NCBI RefSeq assembly: GCF_025137375.1
Contig: NZ_CP073720.1
Span: 496,001 to 560,000 of the forward strand
Source: Dactylosporangium fulvum
Lineage (GTDB): Bacteria > Actinomycetota > Actinomycetes > Mycobacteriales > Micromonosporaceae
Direction of reading: 5' to 3'
Length of the DNA stretch: 64,000 nucleotides
Both the position numbers and the translations under genes were made by a program. This document shows, one piece after another, positions 17,413 to 25,247 of the stretch. The notes under the pieces are model-generated. The model ran no database searches and was not told the origin of the DNA. It worked only from the letters and a program-made list of their open reading frames with translations. Numbering within the stretch: position 1 is the first letter of the stretch; each line of letters begins with the position of its first letter.

Positions 17413-17682
17413 ATACACCTCCGCAGGGTACGCCGTAACCAGGCCTGTCAATCGCCGCACTCGCACCCCGCCTCCGCCATCCCGAAGTGGAGCGTGTTCG
17501 TGCCGTCGCACCACGTCGAGTCGACCCATACGGCGCAGCTCCTTGCAGACAGCCATAAGGAAGACCGGGTCCAGGTTGCTGGTGCGCGACTCGAGCGCTG
17601 TCGTCCCGGGCGAGCTGAGCAAGGTGCACGCCGCGGTTCCGGGCGTCAATGCCGCGTGGACCCCACCGGAGGCGCCACCCGT

Positions 17683-18132
17683 TCAGCCCGGCCGGTCCAG
17701 CAGCGTGCTGAGGCCGTCGATGCCGCCGTCGGGGTACTTGCCGGACACCTCCGGGGCGGCCTGGAACGGCAGGATCCGGTCCACGTCGCCGGGCCGGGCG
17801 ACGCGAACCTCGGACAGGTCCTCCGGCAGCACCCAGACCTGCACTGTCGCGCCCGACGTGAGCGCCGCGGCGTCGTCGGAGTGCAGGCGATACCCGAGGA
17901 ACACCAGCACGTGCTCCTCGATGCCCTCGAAGCGCAGCCGTAGCCGCACGTTGCGCCGCCGCGACTCGTACGGGCGATCGAGCGGGGCGATCTCGGCCGC
18001 GACGATTTCGGCGCTCAGCCGCGCGCCGCGCCGCAGGATGCGCCGATTTTGCCGGTACACCCCGAGGCCCACGGCCAGGCCGGCGCCCACGGCCACGACC
18101 GCGCCCACCAGCGCCCACCCGAGGATCGCCAT
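17683..18132 (-). CDS. Membrane-anchored DUF3592-like protein, 149 aa
   Basis: One N-terminal membrane segment (WALVGAVVAVGAGLAVGLGV) is followed by a basic stretch (YRQNRRILRRGARLSAEIV) and a small beta-rich domain ending SGATVQVWVLPEDLSEVRVA. The pattern of a membrane helix followed by xARLxAEIV is typical of DUF3592-type proteins, but I cannot confirm the family. It is 270 bases upstream of the Hsp70-like gene on the same strand; that gap holds no recognisable gene. It is divergent from the mannosyltransferase gene at 18199. Confidence 0.7.
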   Translation of the reverse strand: MAILGWALVGAVVAVGAGLAVGLGVYRQNRRILRRGARLSAEIVAAEIAPLDRPYESRRRNVRLRLRFEGIEEHVLVFLGYRLHSDDAAALTSGATVQVWVLPEDLSEVRVARPGDVDRILPFQAAPEVSGKYPDGGIDGLSTLLDRPG

Positions 18133-18198
18133 CGGCGCACAATAGCGGCAGTAAGCCGTTCAGAACATCCCGTTTGGCTACTGTTACGGTGGGTGTCG

Positions 18199-19419
18199 AT
18201 GGGACCGATTACGGCGGTTGCCTGGCGGCTCGGCGTGGCGGCGGTAGTGTGGCTGGTCGTCGGCGCCGGGCAGGACAGGTACGGCAACCGGCACAACTTC
18301 TCCGACCTGCGGATCTACCACCTCGCCGTGCGTTGGTGGCGCGACGGCCGCCCCCTGTACGACTTCAGCGTCCCGGACCCGACGCAAGGGTCGCTCGGGT
18401 TCACCTATCCGCCGTTCGCCGCGCTGATACTCCGGCCCCTGGCCGGGTTCGCCTGGCCGGTGCCGGTACAGGTGGCATTCGGCACGGTATCCGTGCTCGC
18501 CTTCGCGGTGTCGTTGTGGCTGCTCTTGCTGCCGGTGGCGCGTCATCTCGGCCAGCCGACATGGTTCGTCTTCTTGTTGGCAGTGCCACTCGCCTCGGCA
18601 TTGGAACCGATCCGGGAGACCTTTACCTTCGGCCAGGTCAACTTCGTACTCGTGGCGCTCGTTCTCGTGGACCTGCTGATACTCGGCGCCGTCAGCAGCC
18701 GGTGGACCGGTGTGGGCATCGGTCTCGCCGCGGCGGTCAAACTCACGCCGGGCATCTTCATCCTGTACCTGCTGTGCACCCGCCGCTGGAGAGCTGCAGG
18801 CGTCGCCACCGCGACGGCGACCGCGGCGACCGCCGCCGCATGGGCCGTCGCGCCCGGTGACTCGTGGACGTACTGGACCCGCACCCTCGTCGACGGTGAC
18901 GGCATCGGCCACCCCGAGTACCTGTTCAACCAGTCGCTGATGGGAATCGTTGCGAGAGCCTCGGACCCACCACAGCGGGTGCTCTGGCTGCTGCTCGTCG
19001 CGGCCGTCGTCGGTTTCGGCATGTGGCGGGCTGCCCGGGCGTACACCGGAGGCAGCGAACTGACCGGCCTGACCCTCGCCGGCCTGGTCGGATGTTTGGC
19101 CAGCCCGGTCACCTGGGTGCACCACATCTTCTGGTTCATCCCCGCAATACTGCTGCTGGTCATCGCGGGCACTCGACCGCTGCGCTGGCCACCGCTGCTC
19201 GGCGCGGCGGCGATCTACTGCACCGTAACGTTCAGCGTCATCTCGTTTTACGCCTATGACCTGCACGAACCCGGCGGCATTGCCGGCGCGGTCCTCGGCA
19301 ACTGGGACGCCCTACTCATGCTCGTCCTCCTCGCCGCCATGCCTGCCAGCCTGTCGCGGGAGCCAGTAGTGATGCCTTCCAGTGCGGCCACCGGTCAGAT
19401 CCCCTCAACCAGCAGCTGA
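18199..19419 (+). CDS. GT87 family polyprenol-phosphate-mannose-dependent mannosyltransferase
   Basis: A 406-residue integral membrane glycosyltransferase of family GT87 (DUF2029), the family of mycobacterial PimE, which transfers mannose from polyprenyl-phosphate-mannose on the outer face of the membrane. The signs are an early extracytoplasmic loop with acidic residues (NFSDLRIYHLAVRWWRDGRP), GFTYPPFAALIL, and the conserved FGQVNFVLVALVLVDLL and AAAVKLTPGIFILYLL blocks, then NQSLMGIVAR and PVTWVHHIFW. About ten hydrophobic segments can be counted. ATG at 18199 is the chosen start. The acceptor could be a glycolipid or cell-wall glycan. Confidence 0.88.
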   Translation: MGPITAVAWRLGVAAVVWLVVGAGQDRYGNRHNFSDLRIYHLAVRWWRDGRPLYDFSVPDPTQGSLGFTYPPFAALILRPLAGFAWPVPVQVAFGTVSVLAFAVSLWLLLLPVARHLGQPTWFVFLLAVPLASALEPIRETFTFGQVNFVLVALVLVDLLILGAVSSRWTGVGIGLAAAVKLTPGIFILYLLCTRRWRAAGVATATATAATAAAWAVAPGDSWTYWTRTLVDGDGIGHPEYLFNQSLMGIVARASDPPQRVLWLLLVAAVVGFGMWRAARAYTGGSELTGLTLAGLVGCLASPVTWVHHIFWFIPAILLLVIAGTRPLRWPPLLGAAAIYCTVTFSVISFYAYDLHEPGGIAGAVLGNWDALLMLVLLAAMPASLSREPVVMPSSAATGQIPSTSS

Positions 19420-19965
19420 CGCGGATCTGGTTCGAGTACTTCGTCCCGACGATCGTGCTTACGGACCGCTCGTCGACACCACCGGCAGTACCCTGCAACA
19501 GCTCAAGAGATCATGACAGCCGTCCACCGGCAGGTCGATGATCGTGTCTGGATCGCTGACGGCGAGATCGAAGGGGTGCTGGCCTCGGCTGATCAACCAG
19601 CTACGGAAGGCAAGCACGTTGCATTTGAGCCCGATGGCGGGCGGGTATACCGGCGAACACGAGCATTCGAGTGCTCCGTGGCCGTCGCTCGATGCATTGT
19701 CCAATGGCATGGACGTCGGTCACCGACGTCATCCATTGGTCCGCCCATGCGGATGGGTTGAGGCTCTTATGGGCGCGTGCCGGGGGTCCTATTTGTCGTT
19801 TATGGGGGCGATCGTCCCCCGGTTGGGGGTATGGCAGACGGAACATCCGAAGCGGGCTTGCGGTTGTTGCGTTTAACCGTCATGCTCGAAGGGCAACCTA
19901 GTGACACGTCGCTAGGAGCTCCGCGCGGTCGGGGAGGCGGAGCTAGAGCTAGGAGGGACGTCGCC
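19420..19965. other. Non-coding gap before the toxin-antitoxin pair
   Basis: Short frames on both strands have no family character and no ribosome sites; I do not call them genes. Two inverted repeats are visible: GGGGGCGATCGTCCCCC at 19804-19820, possibly a terminator stem, and AGCTCCGC...GCGGAGCT at 19917-19924 and 19937-19944, just before the antitoxin gene. Confidence 0.5.
19917..19944 (+). promoter_or_regulatory. Inverted repeat upstream of the antitoxin (candidate operator)
   Basis: Perfect 8-bp arms AGCTCCGC and GCGGAGCT are separated by 12 bases and end 21 bases before the antitoxin ATG. Antitoxins with an HTH domain commonly bind such repeats to repress their own operon; that is inference here. 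Confidence 0.4.
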
Positions 19966-20418
19966 ATGTCAGCCACCCAGCAGTTGAGCACAGTCGTCGT
20001 GCCGGAGAGCATCGAACACCAGGATACTGCCCAAATGGCGCAGTTCCTGGAGTTCTGCCAGGCGCAGTCTGCTGATCTTCGCCTGGTCGCGGTGGACGGC
20101 ACCTCCGTACCGCTTCCGAGTCAGGTTGTGACCCTACTCAGTCAGCTCGCGACGACCTTGCTCGCTGGCGAGGCTGTGGCGATCAATCCCATCGCCAAGG
20201 AGATGACCACTGGAGAAGCTGCCGCAATGCTCGGAATGTCGCGGCCAACTCTGATCAAGCTCCTGGACGCCGATCGCATCCCGTCCCACCGGGTAGGCAC
20301 GCATCGTCGAGTACTGCTCCGTGATGTCTTGGAGTTCCGTCGTCAGCGCTTGCTTGAGCGGCGAAGGAGCTACGAGGCATTGATGGAAGAGTGCGACGTG
20401 TTGGGCATAGATGAGTAG
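19966..20418 (+). CDS. Excisionase/MerR-type HTH protein, antitoxin of a PIN toxin pair
   Basis: A 150-residue protein with an N-terminal region of about 80 residues and a C-terminal helix-turn-helix of the excisionase type: MTTGEAAAMLGMSRPTLIKL, then DADRIPSHRVGTHRRVLLRD. The basic tail EFRRQRLLERRRSYEALMEE follows. This layout, immediately upstream of a PIN-domain gene, is the common actinomycete antitoxin arrangement. AGGAGGG lies upstream at a good distance (ATG at 19966). The protein looks complete. Its partner at 20427 has lost its N-terminus, so the antitoxin may now be a relic or a stand-alone DNA-binding protein. Confidence 0.82.
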   Translation: MSATQQLSTVVVPESIEHQDTAQMAQFLEFCQAQSADLRLVAVDGTSVPLPSQVVTLLSQLATTLLAGEAVAINPIAKEMTTGEAAAMLGMSRPTLIKLLDADRIPSHRVGTHRRVLLRDVLEFRRQRLLERRRSYEALMEECDVLGIDE

Positions 20419-20426
20419 CTGACCAG

Positions 20427-20927
20427 ATGCTTACCGTCAGTGGGATGCTGTACCACCTGCGACGCGACCATCCAGAGTGGACTGAGCACGTAATCGGCGG
20501 CATCCGACGCCGCCTTGAGGGGTACTTCCCGGAGAGCATCGTTACCGGATACGACCCTGCCAGGGTGCCGGCACCCTCGGATATCAACGACTGGCATGTC
20601 CTCGCAGCCGCTGTCGAGGCCCGAGCCACGTACCTCGTTACGTGCGACCGGGATCTCCTGGCCCAGAGCGGTGCGTACGAGCAGCATCTCGACATGCTCC
20701 ATGCCGACGACTTCCTAGTCCTTCAGCTCGACACTCACCCGCGGTTGGTGCGCAACAGGCTGGAGGACCAGATCGCATACCTCATGCGTAAGTACGCGAA
20801 CGACAGTTACGGGCAGCTTCGTGAGCGAGCGCTCGGGCAGCTCGAGAAGGCGGAGGCCACGACCTTCGCCGCTCGCCTGCGGGAAGCCGACGCATGCTCT
20901 AGACCGGCTACGGAGGTCCGAAGCTGA
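20427..20927 (+). pseudogene. PIN-domain toxin lacking its N-terminal strand
   Basis: The open frame (166 residues) starts in the middle of a PIN domain: LRRDHPEWTEHVIGGIRRRL, then GYFPESIVTGYDP and the acidic catalytic blocks SDINDWHVLAAAVEARATYL and VTCDRDLLAQSG. A complete PIN toxin of this type begins about 40 residues earlier with a strand holding the first catalytic Asp (VLDANVLxP) and the WSxxIxxE helix. A TGA in frame at 20412 and the antitoxin's own end leave no room for these, and no other frame supplies them. The RNase is probably inactive. The 3' half, with a helical C-terminal tail, is well kept. Confidence 0.7.
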
Positions 20928-21109
20928 CAGAGGTTCGAGCTGCCGACTTCCAGCGCCTTCGTACTGTTGAGACGCCGACCAGAACGACGGTGGCCACAAC
21001 GAGGCACGGCGTGACGGTCTACTATGGACGCGGGTGACCTCGGTGCCTGGAACCCTGTCTTCGTCGGATCCTGCGCCGACGCTGAACTGGTGGCGTCGGG
21101 CGGGATTCG

Positions 21110-22552
21110 TCAGGGCGCGTAGTCGGCCGGTCGGATGTTGTTATTGAGCCGGAAACGGTTGTCGGGGTCGTAGTCCCGCTTGATCTGAGCAAGCCGGTCG
21201 AGATTCTCGCCGAACGCCGCGTGCCTGCTCGCGCTGTCCAGGTCCAGGTCGCCGCTGAAGTTGAGGTAGGTGCCACCGGCCGAGGGCAGGCCGTTCACCT
21301 CGTTGAAAGCATCCCGCACCCACCGTACGTTGGCCTCGGTGTCGGCGGTGTCGGTCCAGTTGCCGTCAATGCTCACGATGTAGGCCGCACTCCGGTCGCC
21401 GAAGGCGGTGTCGTGGATCCCCGCACGCTGCACGGCGCCGCCCATTTGCGGCACGTGGACCAGGGTGTGTGGGTGCGGTCGTCCAAGTCCTCTGCGGAGC
21501 AGCACGTCGAGCACGTCGTCGCCGAGCTCGCGGACGTTCACCGACTTCCAGTAGCTGAGCAACTCTCCCTTCGGGAACATCCAGTCCATGAGCCGCTGGA
21601 CGTCCCGGAACGGCATGGGCCCGCTGAGATCGGCGAGCGGCGTACCGAATTCGCCGATCGGCCTGAGGATCGTCGTGGCGTCGGCGGGTGGACCCGCGTA
21701 CACGGCGGCGGTGATGAATACGTCCCGGTTGTGCACCTCCCGCGGTAGCAGCGGCGTGGCCGGCATGGACCAGAACATGGCACGGCTGCTGACCTCGTCC
21801 GGCAGACCGGTCGTCCAGGCCCGCCAGGCTGGAAGGATCTCTTCCGCGTCGGACGCGGCGTACATCGCCGCCCCGTACATGACGATGGGCCCGATCGGGT
21901 GGGCATGGAACTCGAAGGCGGTGACGATGCCGAAGTTGCCACCGCCGCCGCGAAGTGCCCAGAAGAGTTCCTCGTGCTCGGTCTCGCTGGCTCGAAGGAG
22001 CGTCCCATCGGCCGTGACGATCTCGACGGCGGCGAGATTGTCGCAGGTGAGGCCGTACTTGCGGTGGAGCCACCCGAGCCCGCCACCGAGTGTCAGACCC
22101 GCGACACCCGTCGTCGACACGATGCCGCCCGGCACGGCCAAGCCGAAAATCTGGGTCTCTCGGTCGACGTCTCCCCAGGTCGCGCCTCCTTGGACGCGAA
22201 CGAGCCGCTCGGCGGGGTTCACCCACACACCCCGCATCGCCGAGAGGTCGATCATCATGGCTTCGTCATAGGTGCTGTGGCCCGCGATCCCGTGCCCACC
22301 GCCTCGCACGGCGACCAGCAGGTCGCGTTCGCGGGCGAGGTTCACCGCGTCGAGCACGTCCGCCGCCCCCGAACATCGGGCAATGAGCCCAGGGTGCCGG
22401 TCGAACATACCGTTGTGCACGACGCGACTGTCGTCATAGCCGGGATCGTCCGGTGTGATGAGCGGACCATGGAAGGCCGCGTGAAGCGCATCGATCTGCT
22501 CGTCGGTGACAGCCGTTTCGCCACCGTCGAGCCTGCGGAGTCGCACTGTCAT
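21110..22552 (-). CDS. FAD-linked oxidoreductase, berberine-bridge-enzyme-like
   Basis: A 480-residue flavoprotein of the BBE-like/PCMH family. The FAD-binding domain shows LVAVRGGGHGIAGHSTYDEA, where His87 is the usual site of covalent 8-alpha FAD linkage. It continues with GLAVPGGIVSTTGVAGLTLG and GGLGWLHRKYGLTCDNLAAV; the Cys there could be the second covalent site. The C-terminal BBE motif YDPDNRFRLNNNI is complete. Family members oxidise sugars, alkaloids or secondary metabolites; this substrate is unknown. No signal peptide is seen. It is a single gene with no obvious partners. Confidence 0.9.
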   Translation of the reverse strand: MTVRLRRLDGGETAVTDEQIDALHAAFHGPLITPDDPGYDDSRVVHNGMFDRHPGLIARCSGAADVLDAVNLARERDLLVAVRGGGHGIAGHSTYDEAMMIDLSAMRGVWVNPAERLVRVQGGATWGDVDRETQIFGLAVPGGIVSTTGVAGLTLGGGLGWLHRKYGLTCDNLAAVEIVTADGTLLRASETEHEELFWALRGGGGNFGIVTAFEFHAHPIGPIVMYGAAMYAASDAEEILPAWRAWTTGLPDEVSSRAMFWSMPATPLLPREVHNRDVFITAAVYAGPPADATTILRPIGEFGTPLADLSGPMPFRDVQRLMDWMFPKGELLSYWKSVNVRELGDDVLDVLLRRGLGRPHPHTLVHVPQMGGAVQRAGIHDTAFGDRSAAYIVSIDGNWTDTADTEANVRWVRDAFNEVNGLPSAGGTYLNFSGDLDLDSASRHAAFGENLDRLAQIKRDYDPDNRFRLNNNIRPADYAP

Positions 22553-23592
22553 CGCCGGGCGCCCTTCAGCCGGTCGAGTCCCGAGGCCTTCTGGGACCAT
22601 CACCCGCAATCCGGGCCTTAAACCCATGTCCAGCCACGACTGCGGGTGCAATGCCAAAGGCCTCGCACGGTGCGTCGGTCCTGGTCACGTCCATACCACC
22701 CCACGCGATCACCACACGGATCCACCTGAGCCACCCGCCCTGAAGGACGGAGCACTGGCGTGTGATCGGTAGCGCGCACCGAGCTCGGCGGCGAACAGCG
22801 CGACGGCGGGCCGGCCGGAGGCGAGCTCGTCGAACACCTGCGGCAGCGTCTGGGGCAGGACCGTGTGGTGCTCGCGGCGCACTCCCAGGGGTGTCGGCAT
22901 GGCCCGCCGCCGGCCGGATGTCTGCCACGCTTACGTCGGCATGGGCCAGATGGTGGACATGGCGCGCAATGAATCGTTGATCCCCGCGCCGCCGTCTCGT
23001 TAGGTCGCCACATCAAGTCGCTGATGACCACGCTGTCGGCTTTGGCAATCCCGCGATTCCAGGCAGAGGCGTCGATACGCGCTTGCGGCCGGATCGGCGC
23101 TGGGCGACATTCCCGGCGGCCGCCTGTCCGCATCGTCAAGAGGCGCACGGGTTCGTCATATTCCTGCCTCGGCCACGCCGCGACCATTCCGGCTCGAGCG
23201 GTTTCGTTCGACCACCTGATCGGGCTCGTCAGATGAAGGGGGCGGTGCGCGCAACGGGGCAGCTATTGACCGATTCTTCGAAGTTCTTAACTGTACCGAT
23301 GCCGCAATAGAAGAATTAAACTTCTCGATGCTTTGGCCCGGTTGGTGCGACGGGCTCGCGCCGGTGTGACGCGGGTCATAAAAAACAAGCAGGACCCATA
23401 CGCTCTGCGTCACCTGGGATACGGACAGATGCGGGGAATGTCATGTCTCTCCCCCGGGAGGGGTCCAGGAAGTGGCGAGGCAGCGCTCCCTTATGCTCGA
23501 TGACCGGTACGGTTGTCCGACCTGTGTGCGCTCTCCGAAGAACGGCAGGACGTGGGCAAACACGCGGAAAAATTCGGGGAGGAGGCGCAACG
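22553..23592. other. Long gap with eroded coding traces
   Basis: No complete gene is seen. On the minus strand, 22709-22900 opens with ATG and reads MPTPLGVRREHHTVLPQTLP, then QVFDELASGRPAVALFAAEL. Near 23010-23060 another minus frame holds NRGIAKADSVVISDLMW. Both look like scraps of former genes with normal composition but no neighbours in frame. The last 250 bases, which are less GC-rich, should hold the promoter of the YceI gene. Confidence 0.4.
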
Positions 23593-24261
23593 ATGTCCGA
23601 TTCTGCAACGCGGTTCTGGGACGGAATCAACATTCCGGCTCCCGGCACCTACCTTCTCGATCAGGCACACAAGCGAATCGGTTTTGTGGCCCGGCACATG
23701 ATGGTAAGTCCCGTTCGCGGTGACTTCGGTGAGGCGACCGCACGAATCATCGTGGAAGAGGACCCGTTGCGTTCCTCAGTGACCGCGTCCATCGCGGCGG
23801 CGAGCGTGAGCACCGGTAGCGCCGACCGGGATGAGCACCTGAAGAGCCCCGACTTCCTTGATGTCGACCGGTACCCCACTCTGGAGTACCGCAGCACGGG
23901 TATCAAATGGCAGGGTAACAACGATCCGATTTTCTTCTGGGCTCGCCTGAGAAATCAACGACCAGGCCGCATGGGCATGCCCCGCAAAATTCCACAACAG
24001 TCCGACCGCACCACCGGACGATTCGTGCTCACCGGGGAGTTGACGATCAAGGGGATAACCCGACCCGTCGACCTTCAGGTGGACTTCGGTGGCGCTGGTC
24101 GCGATCCGTACGGGCAGGACATTTTCGGGTTCAGCGCGACGGCGGAGATCGACCGTGAGGACTATGGCCTGATCTGGAACGTGGCCCTCGAAGGCGGCGG
24201 CGTCCTCGTCGGCAAGAACGTGCGGCTCGAACTCGCCGGCGAAGCGATCCGCCAGTCCTGA
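23593..24261 (+). CDS. YceI family lipocalin-like protein
   Basis: A 222-residue protein of the YceI family, lipocalin-like beta-barrels that bind long polyisoprenoid chains. Typical motifs are present in order: GTYLLDQAHKRIGFVARHMM, VRGDFGEATARI, the SADRDEHLKSPDFLDVDRYP block, TGELTIKGITRPVDLQVDFG and the late GFSATAEIDREDYGLIWN. There is no signal peptide, as usual for actinomycete members, so it should be cytoplasmic. ATG at 23593 is preceded by GGAGG at 23581-23585. The insert NQRPGRMGMPRKIPQQSD before the LTGEL motif makes it slightly longer than average. Confidence 0.93.
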   Translation: MSDSATRFWDGINIPAPGTYLLDQAHKRIGFVARHMMVSPVRGDFGEATARIIVEEDPLRSSVTASIAAASVSTGSADRDEHLKSPDFLDVDRYPTLEYRSTGIKWQGNNDPIFFWARLRNQRPGRMGMPRKIPQQSDRTTGRFVLTGELTIKGITRPVDLQVDFGGAGRDPYGQDIFGFSATAEIDREDYGLIWNVALEGGGVLVGKNVRLELAGEAIRQS

Positions 24262-24304
24262 GGCCCTCCACACAACATTCCGCTCAGGCTGAGGCGCGAT
24301 CCGG

Positions 24305-24332
24305 GTGGCCCGGCGTCAGCGCGCCGGGCCAC
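24305..24332. terminator. Bidirectional hairpin between convergent genes
   Basis: Perfect 11-bp arms GTGGCCCGGCG and CGCCGGGCCAC with a six-base loop lie between the YceI gene and the convergent gene ending at 24336. Confidence 0.7.
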
Positions 24333-24335
24333 ACG

Positions 24336-24776
24336 TCACTGCTTGACCACCTCCAGGCCCGCGTCGAGGTCCCGCAGCCGGCGCGCGACCCGGCGCATCG
24401 CACTGCGGAAGAACCGGGCGTCGGCGGTGAACACCAGGTACACCTTGGTGACCTGGGTCATCTCCATCGTGCACGTGGTGCTGCCGTCGCGGCCAGGAGT
24501 GGCGGTGAACGTCAACTCGGAGCCGCGGGCGGCGTCCTGCTCGGCCGAGGCGCGCTGGGACATCGCACTCATCAGGCCGACGACGCCGGTCCTGCCCTCG
24601 TAGAACGCCACCGCCGTGCGCCTGCCCGACTTGGCCTCCGACGTGCTGACCCGCCACCGGCTGCCGAGCAGCGACGCGTTGCGGCCGTTGAGGCAGTCGG
24701 CGAACACCCGCACGCAGTCGGCAGGGGACGCGTTCGTCGCGATACGCCAGGTCCGGTTGTGGTCCAGCAAACCCAT
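24336..24776 (-). CDS. Uncharacterised protein, 146 aa
   Basis: From ATG 24776 the protein reads MGLLDHNRTWRIATNASPAD and CVRVFADCLNGRNASLLGS, with a beta-rich middle (GSELTFTATPGRDGSTTCTM) and a C-terminal helix (AMRRVARRLRDLDAGLEVV). The pattern resembles START/SRPBCC-type proteins, with N-terminal xxWxIxxxPxxCVxVF and a C-terminal amphipathic helix, but this is only suggestive. Its ATG is one base after the stop of the gene at 24778, so the two form a translationally linked pair. Confidence 0.72.
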   Translation of the reverse strand: MGLLDHNRTWRIATNASPADCVRVFADCLNGRNASLLGSRWRVSTSEAKSGRRTAVAFYEGRTGVVGLMSAMSQRASAEQDAARGSELTFTATPGRDGSTTCTMEMTQVTKVYLVFTADARFFRSAMRRVARRLRDLDAGLEVVKQ

Positions 24777-24777
24777 G

Positions 24778-25185
24778 TCAGATCTCCTTCGTGTGCTGCC
24801 GTTCGTGGATGCGTTGCATCTCGTAGCCGGTGAAGTGCGCGGTCGACAGGCCGCGCGCCGCTTTGAACTCGATGCCGGCGTCGATGAGCGGCCAGGCCGC
24901 CGCAGTGCGCAGCGCCTCCCCGCCCAGCAGCTCCCAGACGAGCCGGGCCGCACCGTACGTCGCGAAGCCACCGTGGTCGTCGGCCACCGCGGCGTGCAGG
25001 TTGCCGAGGAATCCGTCCCGGTCCTCCTGGGAGTACGGGTAGAACGGTGCGACGCAGGTCGGCCAGATCTCACTGCCGTCGATGCCGCAGGTGCGGGGGT
25101 CGACCTCGTACCGGCCGAACAGGTCCAGCCGACGCAGCATGTCCTCCGGGAACGGGCTACTCCTCACGCGCTTGAACCATCGCAT
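24778..25185 (-). CDS. Uncharacterised protein, 135 aa
   Basis: From ATG 25185 it reads MRWFKRVRSSPFPEDMLRRL, then DLFGRYEVDPRTCGID and ATYGAARLVWELLGGEAL, ending in a helix (GYEMQRIHERQHTKEI). It is soluble, with Trp and aromatic residues, and has no recognisable catalytic motif. It is the first gene of a two-gene unit with the one ending at 24336 and is divergent from the CHAT protease gene at 25248; the 62 bases between must hold both promoters. Confidence 0.7.
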   Translation of the reverse strand: MRWFKRVRSSPFPEDMLRRLDLFGRYEVDPRTCGIDGSEIWPTCVAPFYPYSQEDRDGFLGNLHAAVADDHGGFATYGAARLVWELLGGEALRTAAAWPLIDAGIEFKAARGLSTAHFTGYEMQRIHERQHTKEI

Positions 25186-25247
25186 GACCGTTCCTGACGG
25201 ACAGCCGTCCGTCAGGAACGGGTAGGGACGAGCACAGGAGGTGTCCG

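Noticed and set aside
19459..19761. Overlapping 83- and 82-codon frames on both strands
   Set aside because: Neither has a ribosome site or recognisable motif; the Cys-rich look of the minus frame does not match a known family.
23443..23592. A 50-codon upstream extension of the YceI gene
   Set aside because: The ATG at 23593 has GGAGG at the right distance, and the extension lacks family similarity.
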